Origin: Litsea cubeba
Lineage: Eukaryota > Streptophyta > Magnoliopsida > Laurales > Lauraceae
Reading direction: 5' to 3'
Length of the DNA stretch: 64,000 bases
Assembly: GCA_012931725.1 (NCBI GenBank)
Contig: CM022951.1
Span: 9,008,277-9,072,276 of the forward strand
Of this stretch, positions 58,701 through 64,000 are shown one piece after another (the first letter of the stretch is position 1; each line of letters begins with the position of its first letter). Both the position numbers and the translations under genes were made by a program. The notes under the pieces were generated by a model. That model was not told the DNA's origin, did not search any database, and saw nothing but the letters and a program-made list of their open reading frames with translations.

Positions 58701-59667
58701 TGGGCTCGAATCCTTTCACACAACCGCAAACTTGTAAGCTGTTGACATTGCATATTCCATAAGGACCGCACTTGGAGTATTCATCACATTGGTCTTTCGG
58801 CCCCGACCAGTAGAGTGTCCAGTTGCTGTCACTGGACTCTAGATCCCATGTATAGCGCTGGATATGGCCTGTTGGATTTAACACCAACCTTGAAATCAAC
58901 GAGATTTTGAGCAAGTCATATGTGTAAAAAACCTCATCCGGGGTACTCCCACAATAAAAACCGTAGATGGGATTGGGTTGCATTTCAGGCACTCCGTTGA
59001 ATCGAACACCATTCCAAGGTCCAGTTCGATACTTGAGGCGAGATTGGAACCGTAAGAGACACTGACACAGTGCCAATCCATTTGGATCCATCTTGTAGTC
59101 ATAGTCCCCTGAAGAAGGGTCATCATCATTTTTCCATGACGTTAGAAACCGGTTTAGACCCGCCTTCGAATTCCACCCAAGCCTCATACCCGGCAACAAT
59201 GTGTCTGACGGATGATCAAAGCTCTGCCATAACAATCTGCCCGAATTAGTGTTCCCTTCCTCTCTAAGAACAAGATTCCCTGTGTCCAAGAGCTGTGCAA
59301 TCGGTTGCGCCGCTCCTGTTTTAGATATGTTTGTCGACCATACGACCTTGGTCAATCCTTCGACAAGGATGAGATTCCCACCATCTATCCTTAAAATTCC
59401 TGTTGATTTTGAAAGTGGGGTGTCTCTGTTTGCAACCCATACAACAGTCTGAATTGAGATTCTCTTGTACCATATTCCTAGATATGTTGAATTGCCGCGG
59501 GTGAAGAAGCCAAGAACGAAGGTTGAGCCGGCGGAGGTGAGGGTGTCGTTGGCGGAGAGTGATGTGGAGGATGTGATGGTGTCTTGTGCTGCAATGGAGA
59601 TTTTGGAGGAGAAAGGGAAGAAGGCGAGGTAGAGAATGAGGAAAGGCCATGGATTAGTTATTTTCAT
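39897..59667 (-). CDS. G-type lectin S-receptor-like Ser/Thr kinase (SD1), intact copy B
   Basis: A cell-surface receptor kinase: extracellular S-domain, one membrane pass, cytosolic Ser/Thr kinase. Seven exons on the minus strand: 58383-59667, 49461-49583, 49213-49382, 48570-48780, 47940-48177, 47668-47815, 39897-40208. All junctions are GT/AG and phases fit, giving 828 residues, the usual size for this family. The signal peptide covers residues 1-27, with lectin domain at about 30-150, S-locus glycoprotein/EGF at about 210-325 and PAN at about 344-425. The membrane segment is about 443-465. Kinase: glycine loop IGKGGFG at 516, ATP-binding Lys538, HRD Asp635, DFG Asp653, SPE in the activation segment. 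A QPAFSFW motif lies near the C-terminus. The start at 59667 is chosen because copy A starts there; an upstream in-frame ATG (59727) is not conserved. Ligand and role are unknown; the SD1 class includes self-incompatibility and defence receptors. Introns 1 and 6 are 8.8 and 7.5 kb. Confidence 0.9.
41540..41822 (-). repeat. 3' LTR of the copia element
   Basis: A 283-bp LTR with TG...CA ends. Contains GGATAATATATAG, a possible promoter TATA on the minus strand. Copy of 46490-46769. Confidence 0.9.
41925..43130 (-). pseudogene. Copia reverse transcriptase / RNase H remnant
   Basis: The minus strand reads KKSLYSLKQSPRQWYKQFDK and YLLLYVDDMLIASK (catalytic YVDD), then a stop after LGMEIQ. RNase H follows with GSLMYAM, RPDISQAVG, VGYVDSNYAGDLD and STTEAEYMAV, then frame breaks into DNPADMLTKVV. 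The N-terminal half of the reverse transcriptase is absent. Confidence 0.9.
43189..44103 (-). pseudogene. Copia integrase
   Basis: An open stretch of 304 codons with zinc-binding CEHCVFGK, catalytic-core signatures HSDVWGP, VDDFSRRVWVYI, SDNGGEY and PQQNGVAE (the DDE triad region), and the C-terminal FLGFSSGVKGYRLW. The preceding H-containing half (LWHMRLGH) lies in 44107-44364, across an in-frame stop. Confidence 0.9.
44107..45443 (-). pseudogene. Copia gag, zinc knuckle and protease remnant
   Basis: Starts MASSSSAKTTISNAKFEVEK, continues after a stop with KELWQKLEEKYMTKSLENRI and LLNSLPDSYDHF. Then come the zinc knuckle CAFCRKRGHWKKDC and the protease motif WILDSGCT. The pre-integrase part ends at LGHAGESAL. 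Several stops and shifts. Confidence 0.88.
45537..46474 (-). other. Copia untranslated leader
   Basis: GC-rich sequence of about 0.9 kb between primer-binding site and gag. Several open frames on both strands (for example 45638-46108) reflect composition and resemble no protein I know. Confidence 0.5.
46475..46486 (-). other. Primer-binding site of the copia element
   Basis: The minus strand reads TGGTATCAGAGC, the standard initiator-Met tRNA 3'-end complement, three bases inside the 5' LTR. Confidence 0.9.
46490..46769 (-). repeat. 5' LTR of the copia element
   Basis: A 280-bp copy of 41540-41822 with its outer CA mutated to TA on the plus strand. Confidence 0.9.
47668..49583 (-). CDS. Exons 2-6 of receptor B (membrane segment and most of the kinase)
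   Basis: Exon 2 (49461-49583) gives membrane residues LLATILPLNSVVLLLCLCG followed by WKKKK, with six A's before the donor. Exon 3 (49213-49382) gives the glycine loop, exon 4 (48570-48780) IALKRLSK and the hinge region ILIYEYM. Exon 5 (47940-48177) gives IIHRDLKASNILLDD and ISDFGMARIFGG, exon 6 (47668-47815) GYMSPEYAMDGLFSIKSDVF and LIGH. The exon 5 acceptor is set at CACAG before ATCAAAC so that the protein reads F-D-Q-T-R-S, the usual family junction; an AG 27 bases upstream breaks frame. Lengths 123, 170, 211, 238 and 148 maintain phase. Confidence 0.88.
50940..51400. other. Copy-B-specific insertion, unassigned
   Basis: Between AACCAGCACATATGA and GGTCATGTATGGGTT copy B has about 460 bp absent from A near 16800. 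It holds an 80-codon plus frame (51061-51303, MEKLCMDADAGDEYLFED) and a doubled GGGAGGGGGCTT / TTATTGCCCTAT segment. No family recognised and no clear termini. Confidence 0.4.
51566..51889 (-). pseudogene. Ty3/gypsy integrase C-terminal remnant (copy B)
   Basis: The minus strand reads RSLGKFDPKWDGPCVVNAIY, then NDDYHLSNLGRNRQEPPINN. Slightly longer than the copy-A remnant at 16971-17162 and in the same position. Confidence 0.7.
52171..53159. mobile_element. Non-autonomous hAT-like element with GC-rich subterminal repeats
   Basis: 989 bp flanked by perfect 8-bp repeats CCCAGGAG (52163-52170, 53160-53167). Copy A has the empty site near 17675. Termini are imperfect inverted repeats: CAAGGATGAAAATAGCGG and (complement of the right end) CATGGATAGAAATAGCGG. 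Multiple GTAGCGGC / GGCCGCTA and GCCACG copies crowd both subterminal regions, with dyads such as CGGCCGATATATCGGCCG; the middle is AT-rich. An 8-bp duplication with CARGGATGAAAA-type ends and short subterminal repeats fits the hAT superfamily. No transposase. The open GC-rich frames at 52915-53250 are not genes. Confidence 0.85.
54928..55086 (-). pseudogene. Captured glucuronokinase exon fragment
   Basis: The minus strand is open for 53 codons: VGFLGNPSDIYFGRTISFSL, then SASIRLQPSDHLIIQPHPLH and DLVRFDSIDHL, followed by a GT donor at 54927. This matches the N-terminal part of plant glucuronokinase (GHMP kinase family, UDP-glucuronate salvage): G-F-L-G-N-P-S-D-x-Y-F-G-R-T-I-S. The sequence before VGFLG is shifted out of frame and the rest of the enzyme is missing, so it is a captured, non-functional fragment. 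Confidence 0.75.
55489..55689 (+). pseudogene. Captured first-exon fragment of a TMEM120/TMPIT-like gene
   Basis: The plus strand reads LREEAVRMVELAK, stop (TAG 55528-55530), LQDSASELVSKTCNEEQSIR, then VLVLESNLKKLRSSIDDAV and SVTEK, ending at AAG|GTGAGA. The coiled-coil-like pattern resembles the N-terminus of plant TMPIT-like (TMEM120 family) membrane proteins. A candidate ATG at 55455 is out of frame with it. Nonsense codon and truncation make it a capture relic. The family is from memory of the motif. Confidence 0.55.
55838..56770. repeat. AT-rich subterminal repeats of the Pack-MULE (copy B)
   Basis: Many degenerate units of AAATTTATCTGAGTTTTTG grading into GAAATTTATTTGCGTCTTTT. Reverse complement of the repeat in the copy-A MULE. 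Confidence 0.85.
56992..58382. other. Intron 1 sequence next to exon 1, copy B
   Basis: Aligns with about 21481-22946 of copy A, with an extra segment near 57320-57400 and without the solo LTR. A 150-codon minus frame (57150-57602) is partly conserved in copy A (21663-21923, CRMNETxELIKSSLTISSLF) but is not a known domain. Confidence 0.45.
58383..59667 (-). CDS. Exon 1 of receptor B: signal peptide and S-domain
   Basis: Encodes residues 1-428 plus one base, ending VPASEL with donor G|GTATGT. Order: hydrophobic signal peptide, bulb-lectin domain (TVVWVANRDTPLSKSTG, VVWSTN), S-locus glycoprotein domain (RTGPWNGVRFNGVPEM), EGF-like CDEYSKCGPYGICNV, and PAN domain SLEECRVECLNNCSCVAYAS. Very close to copy A but with single-codon indels, for example CQC at 201-203 where A has one Cys. 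An upstream ATG at 59727 lies in frame but A has a stop in the equivalent stretch, so 59667 is preferred. Confidence 0.9.
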
Positions 59668-60077
59668 TCTTCTCTGGGAAAGATAACAAACAGTTGTTGA
59701 AATGGAACTACTTCCTTCAAATGTCATGGAAAACTATTTTGCTAAGCACGTGATAGGGTAAAAAATAAAGGTCGTGGCCGGTGTTGAAAGGGAAGAATGC
59801 CATTTATTTTATTCATTTCTTTATTTTATCCTTTTCTTTGGCATAAAGGCGTTATTATATTTGAAAGGAAAAAAAGTACAGTTTGACCTTAATCTAGACA
59901 GTTTCATCCAAAAGCCACTGCCACACCAACCAGAAGGTTACTTATAATAACAAAAAATATTGGAAAGCTAACCAAACAAAGACAAATGCTTTTTTCTACT
60001 TCTACTTGTTCTCAGTCGGCAACAAAAAAAAAGATTATACTAAAATGAAAGAATTACAACCAAATTTAGTCTCAAAA
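59668..60077. promoter_or_regulatory. 5' flank (promoter region) of receptor B, with G-box
   Basis: Homologous to the flank of copy A up to the Helitron. A palindromic G-box CACGTG at 59747-59752, about 80 bp upstream of the ATG, is CAGATG in copy A. No clear TATA box. Confidence 0.5.
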
Positions 60078-61676
60078 TCTATATAATATGGCAGCTCACT
60101 GTTTGAATCCTTGGATATTTTAAACCTTTAGATTTATGTACATAAATTCAAAGGCTGAGATTAAAAGATATATCCCCTCTCTCCACTATCGTCTCTCTCC
60201 ATTTCTCTCTTTGGAACTGCTATCTCTAACTGATTTTGGAACTGCTCTCTGTCTAATCTCCTAATCCAAATACACAGAATAGGAAAAAAAGAAAAAAAAA
60301 GACTCACACCAGAGGAGGAGAAGGAAAGAGACATACAGAATGGAGAAGAGAAGATAAGGAGATCCCGGCCACCATTAGAATAGCAACGATTCTATTAAGA
60401 TGAGGTGTCAGTATCTCTCTAACAACTTCATTTTACTTTCATTTCTCTCGATTTTGTTTCATGATCTTTGATGGAATCACTGTTTGCCCCACCTTACTTT
60501 TGAGAAATTCTTCTTCTTCTCCTTCTACTTATAAGAAACAGATCTAGCACCACCCCCCCCCCGCCCACTGAGTTATTTGGATTCAAAATAAAATTAAAAC
60601 CTTGGCCATCAGGCGATGGTAGGCCCCACATGGATGATCAGATCTCATCATCTGGTCCGTTCATCGGGTTCGGACATGGTAGGGCAACCTTAGATATGTA
60701 GACCCATGAGGGCTGGGCCCCGTTTGTTCCACTATCCAGCAACCAAAAGGGGCTGACGGGCTTGAGAATGAAAAGGGGTTTTCCTTATTTTTATTTTTTT
60801 TGCAACTGTGGGGCCATGTGAGCCATTGATTTCAGATCTAGACCATATATCATGAGAAGGTGCCTGGGCGACTTTATTAGTGGGGTCTGATCTGGGTTGT
60901 GATCAGTGGAGACCACTTTTTTTAAGCAATTTTAATCGCCCCAGGTGAGGAGGTCTTGGTTGCAGGCGTTCTCTTACAGAACGTCTGCTGCAATGGCAAG
61001 ATGAGAACGAGGAGAAGGTTTCCGGAGGTCCGAGGGAGCATTGAAAGTGTAGACCAGTTGACCTCTGCACTTTTTTCTCTAATGTGGGAATCAACAAAGA
61101 ACATGTGATCACTATTCAACATAAATAAAAAAGATGGCATCATGATAACAAATGGGCCTAATAGGTATCATGCAGAGGGTCCCACTATCTATGTGATCCA
61201 TCATTTGCAGAATAGTAGTCCAGGTGATCCCAACCTAATTAGGCCAGACCTACCTTGAAAGCATGTGGCATCCATACAACATTACGACGCGCTGAGTTAA
61301 AATAAAAAAAAATTACGGATTTTGAAACTCTACATGAAGAAGAAATATGTATCATCGTGCGTACCCACAACAGCCGGCGGCCCCCTTCACCTGCACAAAC
61401 GCCATCTTCTCCATCTCCTTCTTTCTCCCTCAATCCTTTTCTTTTCTTTTCTCCTTCCTCTCCTTTCTTCTTCCCTGTCACTACTTCATCTCCCTGCCTG
61501 CACATTGTCACCACCATCACTGCACTCTCCCTGCACACCCCACACCCGTGCACCCACCTGTACACCAGCACCTCCCTCATCCATCCAGCAAATTGTAATT
61601 TTGAAATATATATTTAAATATTCTTATTTTTTATATACGTGGTGCGCCGTGCCTTTAGGCACGGGCAATATACTAG
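60078..61676 (+). mobile_element. Non-autonomous Helitron upstream of receptor B
   Basis: Starts TCTATATAATATGG and ends with the hairpin GTGCCTTTAGGCAC and CTAG. It is inserted between A (60077) and T (61677). Copy A shows the joined empty site CTCAAAATAGAAAAATAA near 24658. The ends match the Helitron at 15438-16201 (same TCTATATAATA start and GTGCC...GGCAC hairpin). 1,599 bp; no Rep/helicase. The interior includes a CT-rich stretch (61390-61560); no captured gene recognised. Confidence 0.93.
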
Positions 61677-61925
61677 TAGAAAAATAATACACCTCGATGA
61701 AAGCTGCTAAATGCACATTGAAAATTGATTTCTACGTACTGAGTCTATTTTTTTTTTACCACAGTACTAATGTAGGAAATTTCCTAAAAGGACATCTCTT
61801 TCTCCCAACTTTTTTCTACACCCACCCACCCCCCACTCCCATCCTAGCCATCACCGCCCCTCTAGCCTCATCGTTGGAGGAGGAGATGAAGAAAGGGAGG
61901 GGGAGGGGGAGGGGGAGGGAGAGAG
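61677..61925. other. Distal end of segmental copy B
   Basis: Resumes homology with copy A (24665-24915): ATACACCTCGATGAA, ACATTGAAAATTGATTTCT, then the start of the GGGAGGGG tract, cut by the CACTA terminus. Confidence 0.8.
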
Positions 61926-62096
61926 CACTATAAGAAATTTGGGGTTTAAGGACGATACAAATTTGTCCCAAAATGTACACATTTCGTCACCGAAACTAAT
62001 TAAGACGAAAATTTTTCGTCACCCGTTTTGTTGCCAAAGCCTCGTCGCTAAAAGTTATTGGAGACAAAAAAAACCAATTCGTCATTGAAAAAGATA

Positions 62097-62500
62097 AATT
62101 TGTGACGATTTTTTTATCTCCAATACACTCTGTTGGGAACATACTTGTAAGTAATTAGTGACAAAATATTTTTTCATTAAAGGAAGAAATTAGAGACAAA
62201 TATTTTATCATAAATATAAGAAATAGAGACAAAATAATTTTGTCCCGTTTAATATATAGGAAGACGGAAAAAATTTGTCAAAGAAGCTACCAGTGGATGA
62301 CGATTTTTTTCTCCAATCGACTCTGTGGGAACATACTTGTAAGTAATTAACGACAAAATATTTTGTCATTAAACGAAGAAGAGAAATTAGAGTCAAAAAT
62401 ATTTTGTCATAAATATAAGAAATAGAGACGATATAATTTTGTCGCGCTTAATATAAAGGAAGACGAAAAAAAAAATTGTCAATGAAGCTACCAATAGAGA
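62097..62500. repeat. Tandem duplication, about 200-bp unit, in the CACTA subterminal region
   Basis: Two units each with TGACGATTTTTT, CTCTGT(T)GGGAACATACTTG, AAATATTTTGTCAT-type and AAATATAAGAAATAGAGAC blocks, offset by about 200 bp. Confidence 0.75.
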
Positions 62501-62773
62501 CAAAAATAAATTTACGACTTAACAAAATGAAATATCCCATTCATCATTAAAAATAATTTCATCCTAACACAATAAAATAGTGTAATATCCACAAATATCC
62601 ACAATTCCACAAAATATCCACAATTTCACACAATATCCAACAGTTATAACTAGTGCAATCTCTACCAAACATCCAACAATAACTAGTGCAACTCCAAAGT
62701 ATGTGTATCCTTATCAAACAAAATGAACATTCAAGCAACTTAGATCATTTGTTGCACGTAAAAAAATGCCCAT

Positions 62774-63003
62774 CTATAACTTGCTCTGCTTAAGATTGAC
62801 AAGCCTTTCAAAGTCATCCTTGCATACGTCCTTGACACTTGACCATGAGAGCAGCTCAACATCAAAGTGAAGTGTTGCATTGGGTGGAATGGTGGTGGTG
62901 ACCCTGACTTTCCATAAGCCAGTTCAGGGGGGATGGTAAAGATAGGCATTCTCACCCTTCTTCATTGTTATAATCCCTTGGTCCCATCCCTTTATGACTT
63001 GGC
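62774..63003 (-). pseudogene. Captured FKBP-type peptidyl-prolyl isomerase fragment
   Basis: After an AG acceptor (63005-63004) the minus strand reads QVIKGWDQGIITMKKGENA, then in a shifted frame FTIPPELAYGKSGSPP, then in a third frame HFDVELLSWSSVKDVCKDDF and a stop. These are consecutive parts of an FKBP domain of multidomain plant FKBPs (ROF1/FKBP62-like); IPPELAYG is diagnostic. At least two frameshifts. It lies inside the CACTA element, so capture is likely. Confidence 0.75.
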
Positions 63004-64000
63004 CTATCATTTAAAACAGGCACAACAACAAACAATTAGAAGAATGTAATTCATGCTACAGCTAAATGCAAAAGGAAAGAGAAATGTAACATATTGCAAT
63101 AATTTTGAGCACTACGACAACAAACATGAAATTTGTAGAATCCCAGGAATTAATTGTTTTATTGAAGATCTACCTATAGTTCATTATTCTTAAATCGTAT
63201 TGAGCAGCATATCATAAATTGACATAAAAAAAAGCATTTTTGTGAGAGCGCATTTTTTCTTTGGAATAATGTACACTTGTATGTTGTTGAGATCAGGGAT
63301 CAAAATTGATTAACACCTCGACTTATCCCAAGATTCATGGCATGTTTGTGAGAGAGCAGGTGAAACTAACAAGGAGGACAAAGAAATTAGGTAATGCATC
63401 TGAAAAAAATAGTAAAAATTAAATAATTGCGGTCTCATTTACAAGTTATGACTCGTTACTTAAATTAATTATTTATTTACTTATCATTGAATGGCATTTG
63501 TTACTATATTGTATGGCACTTTTTCTTATTGGACCTTTCCTTAACATGTATTACCACTTCTTTCATTCTTAAGAACATGCTACTCACAGTTATTGGTGTT
63601 TTTCCAGTCTCCCTAGCTCAGGCACAAGAGTACCAAACAGCCCTGCATTTCCAAGATCACTGCAAAATACGCAAAACCAAGAAAAAAAAGTAGATAAAGT
63701 TGTAGTGGAGAAAAGAGTGTATTTTATGCAAGAAATGTTTTCATGTAAGTGACTAAAGTGTCCTTCATTACATGGTTAAGTTTCACCATTGAGTGCATCC
63801 ACATGGCCCCCACCATGCATGGAGTTTGGGGGCGTGAAGAAACCTGCACATATTGAACAAGGCTTGCCTAGATTGCTATATGAGATCAACAATTTGGGGG
63901 TCATCAATCGAGATAATGGGTTAGTTCTCTATGGATAGATGTATGGGATTCTAGTTCAAGTCAATACATCAATAGTTTACAATCTTGATCTCCTTGTGTT
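63004..64000. other. Right edge, no gene recognised
   Basis: AT-rich sequence. A short hydrophobic plus frame (63487-63693) has no recognisable family. Probably the interior of the CACTA element, including the rest of the captured FKBP intron. Confidence 0.4.

Larger units (their letters stand above)
38337..61925. repeat. Segmental duplication, copy B
   Basis: Collinear partner of 5689-24915, and longer because of the Ty1/copia, hAT-like and Helitron insertions. It carries the intact receptor kinase. The shared order of 3' flank, exons, intron MULEs and 5' flank shows one ancestral gene plus flanks was duplicated as a block. Confidence 0.9.
61926..64000. mobile_element. CACTA element, left part, running off the window
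   Basis: Begins CACTATAAGAAATTTGGGG inside the purine tract. Followed by subterminal repeats with RACGAAAATTTTTCGTC and ATTTCGTC / GAGACAAA blocks in both orientations. It then carries an FKBP gene fragment. The right terminus and any transposase would lie past the window, so how far right it extends is unknown. Confidence 0.65.

Noticed and set aside
59668..59727. 20-residue N-terminal extension of receptor B from the ATG at 59727
   Set aside because: The aligned stretch in copy A has an in-frame stop, and the extension would bury the signal peptide.

Overview
The window is nuclear DNA of a flowering plant. It has intron-rich receptor-kinase genes, plant Copia, gypsy, Helitron, hAT, MULE and CACTA transposons, and AT-rich noncoding sequence. 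Nothing seen allows a family or species call. About a tenth of the window is recognisable host coding sequence; most of the rest is transposon or old repeat.

Layout. Positions 1-5,690 hold one small intact gene, a single-EF-hand protein of the PBP1/KIC kind (4554-4907, +), with a solo LTR and a fold-back MITE upstream. A large segment then occurs twice in the same orientation: copy A at about 5,689-24,915 and copy B at about 38,337-61,925. Each carries one seven-exon G-type lectin (S-domain, SD1 class) receptor-like kinase on the minus strand, with two very large introns (intron 1 of 8-9 kb, intron 6 of 5-7.5 kb). Copy B splices to an open 828-residue receptor with all kinase signatures. Copy A has an intact ectodomain and membrane segment, but a one-base insertion just after the membrane segment and further indels in kinase exons. 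It can make at most a kinase-less membrane-anchored receptor of about 470 residues.

The two copies serve as each other's empty-site controls. Copy A alone has a gag-only LTR element (9740-12570), a Helitron (15438-16201) and a solo LTR (22169-22387). Copy B alone has a decayed Ty1/copia element (41540-46769), an hAT-like element (52171-53159) and a second Helitron (60078-61676). Older insertions are shared: a long-TIR MULE-like element in intron 6 and a gypsy integrase remnant in intron 1. A second MULE family sits at the same 9-bp target in both intron 1 copies but in opposite orientations. Its copy-B member is a Pack-MULE with pieces of a glucuronokinase gene and a TMEM120/TMPIT-like gene.

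The 13 kb between the copies is stacked transposons. It starts with a CACTA-like composite (about 25,470-33,895) whose GCCGACG-type subterminal repeats flank minus-strand fragments of CDK-like kinase, beta-galactosidase and F-box/LRR-like genes. A TRIM-like remnant, a second gag-only LTR element and a long-TIR element follow. At the right edge another CACTA element begins (61,926) and carries an FKBP-type isomerase fragment. The window therefore shows a receptor-kinase tandem pair, one intact and one reduced to its ectodomain, surrounded by several independent gene-fragment captures. All assignments are by reading motifs; no database search was possible.
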